Assembly (NCBI GenBank): GCA_036365145.1
Contig: JAEOAD010000015.1
Coordinates: 1,178,001-1,242,000, forward strand
Direction of reading: 5' to 3'
Length of the DNA stretch: 64,000 nucleotides
Origin: Orientallactaga sibirica
Taxonomy: Eukaryota > Chordata > Mammalia > Rodentia > Dipodidae
The first letter of the stretch is position 1. Each line of letters starts with the position of its first letter. The notes beneath the pieces were generated by a model. It did not search any database. It was not told the DNA's origin and saw only the letters and a list, made by a program, of their open reading frames with translations. Below, piece after piece: positions 1 to 11,690 of the stretch. The position numbers were made by a program, and so were the translations under genes.

Positions 1-3000
1 GATCATCCATTCCATAGGTAAGTGTAAACACCTGCATTAACAGAGGGATCATCCGTTCCTTAGATAACAGTAAATCCCTGCATTGAACAGAGGGCTCATC
101 TATTCTCTAGGTAAAGATCAACAACTGCAGTGCACAGAGGGATCATCCCATAACATAGGTAAAGGTAAACACCTACATTACACTGACGGTTCATCCATTA
201 CTTAGGTAATTGGTCAAACACTCTGGGCCTGGACAGAGAGTTATCATCCATCCTCATATGCCAGTAGCCCAGTTGCCTGCATTGTCCCGAGGGATCATCC
301 TTCCTTAGGTAAAGCTCATAAGCACCTGCCTTGAAGTTCAAGAGATCATCTTAGCATTCTCAAAAAGTCAACAGAATGTCCATGGAACTTGGATGATCCA
401 TTCCAGAGATAAAGGTCATCACCAGCATTGCACAGAGGAAGATCATCCATTCATTAGGTAAAGAGAAAAATATCCATTGCACAGAGGAATCATCCATTCC
501 ACACTAAAGTTAAACACCTACTTGAACAGAGGCATCTTCCATTCAGATGGTTCCAGACCAACCCACTGCATTATGGAGAGAGGGGATCCCATTCCTTAGG
601 GAAAGGTTACAGACAGGAGGTTGCATTGTACAGGTCAAGTGGCCTGCATTCCTTAGGTCAAAAGGTCAAATCCTGCACCCCAGCAGAGGTATCATCAATT
701 CCTACAGGTAAAAGGTCAACACATGTCTGGCCCAGAGGGATCATCTATTCCTTATGTAATGTTAAACACCTGTATTGCACACAGGGAACATCCATTACTT
801 GGGTAAAGGTAAACACCTGAAATGAACTGTGGGATCTTCAATTCCTTAGGTAACAGTAAACACTTACTGCAATGAACAGAGGATCTTCAATTCCTTAGGT
901 AGAGTAAACACCTGCAATGCACAGAGGGATTATTCATTCCTAAGGTAAATGTAAAAACCTGCAATTGCAAAGAGGGATCATCCATTCCTTTGTAAAAGTA
1001 AACACCTGCCTTCATCAGAGGATCTTCCATTCATTAGGTAATAGTAAACACCTGCATTGCACAGAGGGATTATCCATTCCTTAGGTAAAAGTCAACACCT
1101 GCATTGCACAGAGGGATCATCCATTCCTTAGGTAAATTCAACATCTGCAATGCACAGATGGATTATCCATTCCTTATGTAAAGGTAAACACCTGCATTGA
1201 ACAGAGGATCTTCCATTCCCGAGTAAATGTAAACACCTGCAATGCACAGAGGGATCATCCATTCATTGTAAAATGTAAACACCTGAATGAACAGAGGGAT
1301 CATCCACGCCTTAGGTAACAGAAAAGACCTGCATTGAACAGAGGGATCATCTATGCCTTAGTTAAATATCAACACCTGCATTGAACAGAGGATCATCCAT
1401 TCCTTAGGTAAGTTGAACACCTATATTGAACAGGTGTATCATGCATTATTAGGTAAATGTCAACACCTGCCTTGCACAGGGGGATCTTCCATTCCTTATA
1501 TAAAGTGTAAACACCTGCATTGCAAACAGTAAACAACATTTCCTTTGGTAAAGGTAAACACTCCATTGAACAGAGGGATCATCCATTCCTTAGGTAAAGT
1601 CAACACCTGCAATGCACAGAGAGGATCATCCATTCCTAAAGTAAATGTAAACACCTGCAATGCACAGAGGATCATCCATTCCTTAGGTAAAGGTCAACAC
1701 CTGCCTGGAACAGAGGGATCATCACTCCATATGTAAAGTTAAACACCTGCATTGAACACAGGGAACATCTATTACTTAGGTAAAAGGTAAACACCTGCAT
1801 TGAACAGATGGATCATGCATTCCTTAGGTAAAGGTAAACACCTGCATTGAACAGAGGGATCATCCATTCCTTAGGTAATGGTAAACACCTGGATTGCACA
1901 GAGGGATCATCCATTCCTTTTGTAAAGGTAAAACCTGCATTGCACACAGAGAACATCTATTTTTTGTAAAGGTAAACTGGAGCACTGAATGGAGGAATCT
2001 TACATTCCTTAGGTAATAGTAAACACTGCAATGCACAGAGGATCATCCATTTCTAAGATAAAGGTGAACACTTGCATTGTACAGAGGGATCATCCATTCC
2101 TTAGGTCAAGGTAAAAACCTGCATTGCACAGAGGGATCATCCATTCTTTAGGTAAAGTAAACAGCTGCATTGAACAGAGGGATCATCCATTCCTTAGATA
2201 AGGGTAAACACCTGCATTGAACAGAGGATCATCCATTCCTTAGGTAAAGATAAACACCTGCATTGCACAGAGAGGATCATTTATTCCTTAGGTAAAGGTA
2301 ATCACCTGCATTGAACAGAGGGATCATCCATTTCTTAGGTAATGGTAAACACCTGCATTGCACAGAGCGATCATCATTCCATAGATAAATGTAAACACCT
2401 GCATTGCAAAGAGGGATCATTCATTCCTTTAGGTAATGGTAAATACCTGCATCGCACAGAGGGATCATCCATTCCTTAGGTAAAGGTCAACAGCTGCCTG
2501 GCCCAGAGGGATCATCCATCCCTTATATAAAGTTAAACACCTGCATAGCACACAGAGAATATCCATTCTTTTTTTAAAGGTAAACACCTGCATTGAACAG
2601 AGGAATCATCCATTCCTTAGGTAAAGGTCAACACCTGCATTGTACAGAGGGATCATCCATTCCAGAAGTATAGGACAATACCTGGATTACACAGAGGGAT
2701 CATCCATTTCTTAAGTAATGATCAACACCTGCATTGAACAGAGGGATCATCCATTGCTTAGGTACAGATCAACACCTGCATTGCACAGAGGGATCATCCA
2801 TTCCTTAGGTAAAGGACAACACCTGCATTTCACAGAGTTATCATCCATTACTTAAGTAAAGATCAACACCTGCATTGAACAGAGGGTCATCCTTTCCTTA
2901 GGTAAAGGTCAACACCTCACTGTCCCAGGGGATCATCCATTCCTTACGTAAATTTAAACACCTGCAATGCACAGAGGATCATCATTTCTCCGAAGGTAAA

Positions 3001-3059
3001 TGTAAACACCTTCCATTGAACAGAGGGATCGTCCATTCCTTAGGTAATAGGTATACACC
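1..3059. repeat. Satellite segment, indel-rich, left end
   Basis: Ordinary 47-bp monomers with many one- or two-base losses and gains, notably GAGGATC in place of GAGGGATC. Positions about 960-1730 match about 28920-29700, 40100-40960 and 52970-53770 in monomer order, including a CTTCATCAGAG variant and a marker reading CAGTAAACAACATTTCC at 1527. About 2649-3059 matches 41950 onward, including a GTATAGGACAA linker followed by GGATTACACAG. No gene or other element is seen. Confidence 0.85.
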
Positions 3060-4504
3060 TTCATTGCACAGAGGGGATCATCCATTCCTTAAGTAAAGGA
3101 AGAAACGTTGTTGGAAGAGAGGATCATCCTTCCTTAGGTAAAGGTAGACACCTGAATTGAACAGAGGGATCATCCATTCCTTATAGAAAGTTAACACCTG
3201 CATTGAACAGAGGGATCATCAATTACTTTGGTAAAGGTAAACACCTGGATTGAACAGAGGATAATCCATTCCTTAGGTAATGGTAAACACCTGCATTGAA
3301 CAGAGGGATCATCCATTCCTTAGGTAATGGTGAACATCTGGATTGCACAGAGAGGGATCATCCATTCCTTTTGTAAAGGTAACACACCTGCATTGCACAC
3401 AGAGAACTTCCATTATTTTGTAAAGGTAAACATCTGCATTGAAGAGAGGGATCTTTCATTCCTTAGGTAATAGTAAACTCCTGCAATGCACAGAGGATCA
3501 TCCATTCCTAAGACAAATATAAACATCTGCACTGCACAGAGGGATCTTCCATTCCTTAGGTAATAGTAAACACCTGATTTTGCACAGAGGATGATCCATT
3601 CCTTAGGGTAAGGTAAACACCTGCATTGAACAGAGGGATCATCCATTCCTTAGATAAGGGTAAACACCTGCATTGAACAGGGGATCATCTATTTCTTAGG
3701 TAAAGATCAACACATGCATTGCACAGAGGATCATCCATTCCTTAGGTAAAGGTAAACACTATCATTGCACAGAAGGATCATCCATTCCTTAGGTAATGGT
3801 AAACACCTCAATGAACAGAGGATCATCCATTCCATAGGTAAGGGTAAACACCTGCATTGAACAGAGGGATCATCCATTCCTTAGGTAATGGTAAAGCCCT
3901 GCATTGAACAGAGGGATCATCCATTCCTTAGGTAAGGTAAACACCTGTTTTGAACAGAGGATCAGTGATTCCCTTAGACAAAGTTAAACACCTGCATTGA
4001 GCAGAGGATCATCCATTCTTTAGGTAAAGGTTAACACCTGCATTGAACAGAGGATCATCCATTCCTTAGGTAAAGGTCAACACCTGAATGACACAGAGGG
4101 ATCATCCATTCCTTAAGTAAGGATAAACACCTGGATTGAACAGAGGATCATTTATTCCTTAGGTAAAGATCAACACCTGCATTGCACAGAGGATCATCCC
4201 ATTCCTTATGTAAAGGATAAACACCTGCATTGCACAGAGGGATCATCCATTCCTTAGGTAAAGGTAAACACCTGCATTTCAAAGGTTATCATCCATTCCT
4301 TAAGTAAAGATCAACACCTGCATTGAACAGAGGATCATTTATTCCTTAGGTAAAGGTCAACACCTTGCACAGAGGATCATCCATTCCTTAGGTAAAGGTA
4401 AACACCTGCATTGCACAGAGGGATCATCCATTTTTAGGTAATGGTAAACACCTACCACCTGCACAGACAGGGATCATCCATTCCTTAGGTAATGGTAAAC
4501 ACCT
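3060..4504. repeat. ~1.45-kb satellite block, copy 1 of a tandem pair
   Basis: This block starts near a distinctive monomer with ACGTTGTTGGAAGAGAGG (at 3105) and includes a GAAGAGAGGGATCTTTC variant at 3441. Both recur about 1,445 bp downstream (4549 and 4889). At 42.4-42.8 kb and 61.4-61.8 kb the corresponding stretch occurs only once. Small deletions are frequent. The boundaries are estimated from the marker spacing. Confidence 0.65.
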
Positions 4505-5950
4505 GCATTGCACCAGAGGGATCATCCATTCCTTAGGTAAAGGACAACACGTTGTTGGAAGAGAGGGATCATCCTTCTTAGGTAAAGATCAACACCTGAA
4601 TTGAACACAGGGATCATCCATTCCTTATAGAACGTTACTCACCTGCATTGAACAGAGGATCATCCATTCCTTAGGTAATGGTAAATACCTGCATTGCACA
4701 GAGGGATCATCTATTCCTTAGAGTAAAGGTAAACACCTTCATTGAACAGAGGATCATCCATTCCTTAGGTAAGTTGGTGAACATCTATATTGAACAGAGG
4801 CATCATCCATTCCTTAGGGAAAGGTCAACACCTGCATTGCAACAGAGATGGAACATCCATTATATTTGTAAAGGTAAACATCTGCATTGAAGAGAGGGAT
4901 CTTTCATTCCTTAGGTAAGGTAAACACCTGCATTGCACAGAGAGGGATCATCCATTCCTAAGACAAATATAAACATCTGCACTGCACAGAGGATCTTCCA
5001 TTCCTTAGGTAATAGTAAACACCTGATTTGCACAGAAGGATCATCCATTCCTTAGGTAAGGTAAACACCTGCAATTGAACAGAGGGATCATCCATTCCTT
5101 AGTTAATGGTAAACACCTGCATTGAACAGGGGATCATCCATTCCTTAAGTAAAGATCAAAACATGCATTGCACAGAGGGATCATCCATTCCTTAGGTAAT
5201 TGGTCAACACTATCATTGTGCACAGAAGGATCATCCATTCTTAGGTAAGGTAAACACCTGCATTGAACAGAGGATCATCCATTCCTTAGGTAAGGGTAAA
5301 CACCTGCATTGCAGAGAGGGATCATCCATTCCTTAGGTAAAAGTAAAAACCTGCATTGAACAGAGGGAGGGATCATCCATTCTTTAGGTAAAGGTAAACA
5401 CCTGCATTGAACAGAGATTTATCATCCATTCCTTAGTAAAGGTAAACACCTGCATTGAGCAGAGGGATCATCCATTCTTTAGGTAAAGTTAAACACCAGC
5501 ATTGAACAGAGGGATCATCACATTCCTTAGGTAAAGGTAATCACCTGAATTGCACAGATGGATCATCCATTCCTTAAAAAAAGGATAAAACCTGCATTGA
5601 ACAGAGGGATCATCCATTCCTTAGGTAAAGATCAACACCTGCATTGCACAGAGAGGATCATCCATTCCTTTTGTAAAGGAAAACACCTGCATTGCACAGA
5701 GGGATCATCCATTCCTTAGGTTAAGGTAAACACCTGCATTGCACAGAGGATCATCATTCCTTAGATAACGGTAAGCACCTGCAATGAACAGGGGAATCAT
5801 TTATTCCTTAGGTAAAGATCAACACCTGCATTGCACAGAAGGATCATCCATTCCTTAGGTAAAGGTAAACACCTGCATTGTACAGAGGGATCCATTTTAG
5901 GTAATTCCTTAGATAACGGTAAACACCTGCATTGAACAGAGGGATCATCC
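4505..5950. repeat. ~1.45-kb satellite block, copy 2 of a tandem pair
   Basis: Second copy of the preceding block, identified by its shared private variants and the 1,444-1,448 bp spacing of two markers. A third, more damaged version of the second marker region appears near 6890-7060, where a monomer carries an unrelated-looking AAAACATAATATG insertion. The right edge is uncertain because indels obscure it. Confidence 0.6.
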
Positions 5951-8689
5951 ATTCCTTAGGTAATGGTAAACACCTGCATTGTACAGAGGGATCATCCATT
6001 CCTTAGGTTTAGGACAACACCTGAACTGCACAGAGGGATCATCCCTTCCTTAGATAATTAATGATTCATGGATCATCCATTGCATTGTAAGCACCTGCAC
6101 AGAGGGATCATCCATTCCTTTTAGGTAAATGGTGACCAGAGGGATCATCTCACCTGCATTGAACATTGCACAGAGGATCATCCATTCCTTGGGAAAATGC
6201 AAACACCTGCCATTCACAGAGGGATCATCATGGTAAACACCTCTTGAACAGAGGATCATTCATTCCTTAGGTAAAGGTCAACACCTGCATTAAGAGGGGA
6301 ATTGATTCCTGCAGGTCAACATCTGGGATCATCATCATCCATTCCTTTACGTAAAGGACAGGGTCATCCATTCCCTTCAACAGATCTTCCTTGAACAGAT
6401 AAACACATTCATTCCTTAAGGAAGAATCAACACCTGCCTGTCCGAGATGGATAAACAGAGGCATCTTCCATTCCTTATGTAAAGGTAAACACCTGCATTG
6501 CACAGAGGGAATCCATTCCTTAGTTCCTTTGAACAGAGGGATCATCATTCCATTGAACAGAGATGCACAATCATCCATTCCTTAGTTAAAGGTAAACACC
6601 TGCATTGAACAGAGGGATCATCCATTCCAGGTAAGGTTATAGAAAACACATGCATTCCACAGAACACCTGCCTGGCCAAGAGAGGATCATCCATTCCTTA
6701 GATAATGGTAAACACCTGCACTCACACAGGGGATCATCCATTCATTAGGTAAAGGATAATCCATTCCATAGGTAATAATAAACACCTGGTCAGAGGAACA
6801 TCCATTGTCATTATATGAACAATTATTCCATTCCTTAAGTCAATGGTATAACACCTGCATTTCAGAGGGATCATCCATTCCTTTGGTAAAGGCATTGAAC
6901 AGAGATCTTCCATTCCATTTGTAAAGGTAAACATCTGCATTGAAAAACATAATATGTTCATGCACAGAGGGATCATCCATTCCTAAGAACAACACCTAAA
7001 CATTGCACAGAGGGATCATCCATTCCTTAGGTAATAGTAAACACCTGCATTTGCACAGAGGATGATCCATTCCTCAAGAAAGGTAAACACCTGCATTGCA
7101 CAGAGGATCATCCATTCCTTAGGTAATGGTAAACACCTGCATTGAACAGAGGATCATCCATTCCTTTCATGAGTCAAAACACCTGCATTGAACACAGAGG
7201 GATCATCCATTCCTTACATAATGGTAAACACCTGCATTGAACAGAGGGATCATCCATTCCTTAGGTAAAGTAGTAAACACTATCATTGAACAGAGGGATC
7301 ATCCATTCCTTATGTAAAGGTAAACACCTGCATTGCACAGAGGGATCATCCATTACTTAGATAAAAGTAAACACCTGCATTTGAACAGAGGATTCTTATA
7401 AACAACATTCTTTAGGTATCATGATTCCTTAGACAAAGGTAAACAATACATTGAACAGAGGATCATCATTCTTTAGGGTCAAGTTAAACACCTGCATTGA
7501 ACAGAGGGATCATCCATTCCTTAGGTAAAGGTAAACACCTGCATTGAACAGAGGGACAACATTCCTTAGGTAATGATAAACACCTGCATTTAACAGAGGG
7601 ACCCATTCCTTAGGTAAAGATCAACACCTGCATTGCACAGAGGGATCATCCATTCCTTATGTAAAGGTAAACACCTGCATTGAACAGAGGGATCATCCAT
7701 TCCTTAGGTAAAGGTAAACACCTGCAACACAGGGATCATCCATTCCTTAGATAAAGATAAACACCTGCATTGAACAGGGGATCATTCCTTAGGTAAAGAT
7801 CAACACCTGCATTGCACAGAGGGATCATCCATTCCTTAGGTAAAGGTAAACACCTGCATTGAACAGAGGGATCATCCATTTTTAGGTAATGGTAAACACC
7901 TGAATCATTTGAACAGAGGGATAAACACCTTCATTTACAGAGGCAAGTAAGTAAACACCTGCATTGAACAGAGGATCATCCATTCCTTAGGTAAAAGTAA
8001 ACACCTGCATTGCACAGAGGGGATCAGCCCTTCCTTAGGTAATGGTAAACACCTGCACAGTGAACAGAGGGATCATCCATTCCTTAGGTAATGGTAAACA
8101 CCTGCATTGAACAGAGGGATCATCCATTCCTTAGGAAATGTAAACACCTGCATTTCACAGAGGGATCATCCATTCCTTAGTAAGGTGAACAACTGCAGTG
8201 AACAGAGGATCATCAATCTTCCTGGGTAAGTTCAACACCTGCATTGAACAGAGGGATCATCCATTCCTTAAGTAAAGGTCAACACCTGCCCAAACAGATG
8301 GATCATCCTTTCCTTAGGTAAAGGTAAACACCTGCATTGAACAGAGGAAACATCAGTTCCTTAGGGTAAACACCTGCATTGAACAGAGGGATCATCCATT
8401 CCTTACGTAAAAGGTAAACACCTGCATTGAACAGAGGGATCATCCATTCCTTAGGTAAATGTAAACACCTGCATTGCACAGAAGGATCATCCATTCCTTA
8501 GGTAAAGGTAAACACCTGGTTGCACAGAGGATCATCCATTCATTAGGTAAAGGTAAACACCTGCATTGAACAGAGGATCATCCATTCCTTAGGCATTAAA
8601 CACCTGCATTGCACAGGGATCATCCATTCCTTAGGTAAAGGTAAACACCTGCATTGCACAGAGGATCATCCATTCCTTAGGTATAGACA
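5951..8689. repeat. Satellite segment, heavily disordered monomers
   Basis: Monomer fragments of 15-45 bp are frequently truncated or fused, for example around 6060-6560, 6740-6960, 7390-7430 and 7900-7950. The spacing between CACCTG motifs is irregular, unlike 29-64 kb. A TAATTAATGA variant at ~6056 and a TTTAGGACAAC linker at ~6005 identify kinship with 13.09, 30.95, 44.27 and 57.40 kb. No non-satellite insertion can be delimited. Confidence 0.75.
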
Positions 8690-9170
8690 ACACCTACATT
8701 GAAAAGAGGGATCATCCATTCCTTAGGTAATGATAAACACCTGCATTGAACAGAGGGATCATCCATTCCTTGGGTATGACAAAGCACCTAAACAGGGACA
8801 TGCATTCCTTAGAAGGTAAACACCTGCAGAAGGACCAGGGATATTCCATTACATAGGTAATAATAAACACCTGCATTGCAGAGAGGATCATCCATTACTT
8901 AGATAAAGCCAAACATTGAACACAGGGATCATCCATTCCTTAGGTAATGTTCAACACCTGCATTGCACAGATGGATCATCCATTCCTTATGAAAGGTAAA
9001 AGCTGCATTGCACACAGAGATCCATTCCATTTGTAAAGGTAAACACAAGCATTGACCAGAGGGATCTCATTCCTTAGGTAACAGTAAAAACACCTGGGAT
9101 CATGCATTTAAGAAAAATATAAATACCTGCAATGCACAGAGGGATCATCTATTCCTTAGGTCAAGCTAAA
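8690..9170. repeat. ~0.48-kb satellite block, damaged copy
   Basis: The monomer order (a TTGGGTA linker, then GATATTCCATT, then GATAAAGCCAAAC, then CACACAGAGA with a TTTGTAAAGG linker) repeats in the next ~430 bp in a cleaner form. This copy has internal deletions, such as near 8765-8835 where parts of two monomers are missing. Confidence 0.6.
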
Positions 9171-9600
9171 AACCTGCATTGCACAGAGGGATCATCCATT
9201 CCTTAAGTAATGATCAACACCTGCATTGCACAGAGGGATCATCCATTCCTTGGGTAATGAGAAAAACCTGCATTAAAGAGAGGGATCATACATTCCTTAG
9301 TTTAAGGTAAACACCTGCATTGAACAGAGGGATATTCCATTCCATAGGTAATAGTAAACACCTGCATTGCACAGAGGATCATCCATTACTTAGATAAAGC
9401 CAAACACATGCATTGAACACAGGGATCATCCATTCCTTAGATAATGGTCAACACCTGCATTGCACAGATGGATCATCCATTCCTTATGTAAAGGTAAAAA
9501 GCTGCATTGCACACAGAGAATATCCATTCCTTTTGTAAAAAGGATCTCTCATTCCTTAGGTAACAGTAAACACCTGCATTGCACAGAGGGATCATCCATT
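9171..9600. repeat. ~0.43-kb satellite block, cleaner copy
   Basis: Same monomer order as 8690-9170 and as 13.9-14.25 kb, 45.1-45.5 kb and 58.6-58.95 kb. It ends abruptly near 9540, where TTTTGTAAAA runs directly into AGGATCTCTC, skipping most of one monomer. Confidence 0.6.
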
Positions 9601-11690
9601 CCTTAGGCAATGGGAAACACCTGCATTGAACAGAGGGATCATACATTCCTTAGATAATGGTAAACACCTGCCTTGAAGAGAGGGATCACGTATTCCTTAG
9701 GTAAAGATCAACACCTGCATTGCACAGAGGGATCATTGATTCCTTAAGTAAAGTTCAACATCTGCATTGAACAGAAGGTCATCCATTCCTTACGTAAAGG
9801 ACAACACCTGAATTTCACAGAGGGATCTTCCATTCACTACATAAAGATAAACACCTCCATTGCACTGATGAATCATACTTTCCTTAGGTAAAGGTAAACA
9901 GCAGCAATAAACATAGGCATCTTCTATTCCTTAGGTAATAATAAACACCTGCAATGCACAGAGGGATCATCACATTCCTTACATAAATGTAAACACCTGC
10001 AATGAACAGAGGGATCATCATTCCATAGGGCAAGGTAAGCACCTGAGATGCACAGACGGATCATCCATTCCTTAACTAAACGTCAACACCTGCATTTTAC
10101 AGAGCGATCATCCATTCCTTAGGTAAAGTTAAAGAACTGCATTGCACAGAGAGTTCATAAATTCCTTGGGTAATGGTCAACACCTGCCTGGCCAAGAAGG
10201 ATCATCGATTCCTTAAGTGAAGGCAATACCTGCATTTCACACAGGGAAGATCCAGTCCTTTGGTTCAGGTAAAAAACCGAATTGAACAGAGGGATCTTCC
10301 ATTCCTTAAGTTATAGGAAACAAATGGAATGCACAGAGGGATCATCCATTCCGTACACAATGGTTAATACCTGCATTTCACAGGATCATCCCTTCCTTAA
10401 GTCAAGGTAGAAACCTGCGTTGAATAGAGGGATCATCCTTCTTCAGGTAAATGTAAATACCTGCATTGAACAGAGGTATCACCCATTCCTTAGACAATGG
10501 TAAACACCGGCATTGAACTGATGGATCATATGTTCCTTAGGGACCATATGTTCCTGAGGGATCAACACCTGCATTGCACACTGGGATCATCCCATTCATT
10601 AGGTAAAGGTAAACACTTGCATTGTACAGAGGGATCACCCATTCCTCAAGTAAATGTAAACACCAGCAATGAACATAGGCATCTTCCATTCCTTAGGTAA
10701 TAGTAAACACCTGCAGTGAGCAGAGGGTCATCCCACTCCTTTCATGAACGTAAAATACTGCATTGAACAAAGGGATCATCCATTCCTTAGATAATGGTAA
10801 ACACCTGGATTGAAAAGAGGGATCAGCTATTCCTTAGATAAAGATCCACACCTACATTGCACAGTGGGATCATCCCTTTACTTATGTAAAGCTAAACACA
10901 TGCATTGCACAGAGGGATCATCAATTCCTTCGGTAAGGGTAAACACCTGTATTGCAGAGAGGGATCATCCATTCTTTAGGTAACTGTAAACACCTACATT
11001 GAACAGAGGGATTATACATTCCTTAGGTAAGGGTAAACACCTGCATTGAACAGAGGGATCACCTGTTCCTTAGGTAAAGATCAACACCTGCATTTACCAG
11101 AGGGATTATCCCATTCCTTAGATAAAAACAAACACCTGCATTGCACACAGGGATCATCCATTCCTTAGGTCATGGTAAACACCTGCATTGAACAGAGGGA
11201 TCATCCAATCCTTAGATAAAGGTAAACACCTGCATTGAACCGAGGGATCATCTATTCCTTAGGTAAAGATCAACACCTGCATTTCACAGAGGGACCATCC
11301 TTTCCTTAGGTAAAGGAAAACACCTGATTTGCACAGAGTAATCATCCATTCCTTAGGTTAAGGTAAACACCTGCATTGAATAGAGGGATCATCACTTAGA
11401 TAACGGTAAGCAACTGCATTGAACTGGTGAATCATTTATTACTTAGGTAAAGATAAACACCTTCATTGCACAGAGGGATCATCCCATTCCTTCGGTAAAG
11501 GTTAACACCTGCATTGTATAGAGGGATCATACATTCCTTAGGTAAAAGTAACCACCTGCATTGCACAGAGGGATCATACATTCCTTAGGTAAAGGTAAAC
11601 ACCTGGTTTGCAGTGAGTGATCATCCATTCTTTAGGTTAAGGTAAACACCTGCATTGAATAGAGGGATCATTCCTTCCTTAGATAACGGT
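9601..11690. repeat. Satellite block P, first full copy
   Basis: Block P is recognised by a CCTTGAAGAGAGGGATCACG monomer (9671), an ATAGGCATCTTC monomer with an AATAATAAAC linker (~9900), a GGCCAAGAAGGATCATC monomer (10191) and a monomer with a doubled ATATGTTCCT (10523-10558). The same order is found from about 31.9, 45.7 and 59.1 kb, and the first part recurs at 14.4 and 15.85 kb. The sequence is clean here, with few indels. Confidence 0.75.
10523..10558 (+). repeat. 18-bp direct repeat inside one monomer (site 1)
   Basis: GGATCATATGTTCCTTAG (10523-10540) is followed at once by a near copy (10541-10558, GGACCATATGTTCCTGAG). The host monomer is about 61 bp instead of 47. Confidence 0.85.

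Noticed and set aside
2569..2575. T-run after CATTC resembling the T-rich end of the SINE
   Set aside because: This place and 41777-41783 are seven-T variants of the common CCTTTTGTAAAGG linker; the sequence continues as ordinary monomer with no SINE body.
6920..6965. Possible insertion with AAAACATAATATG
   Set aside because: Only about 15 bases do not fit the monomer and there are no target-site copies or element ends; treated as damage in an unreliable stretch.
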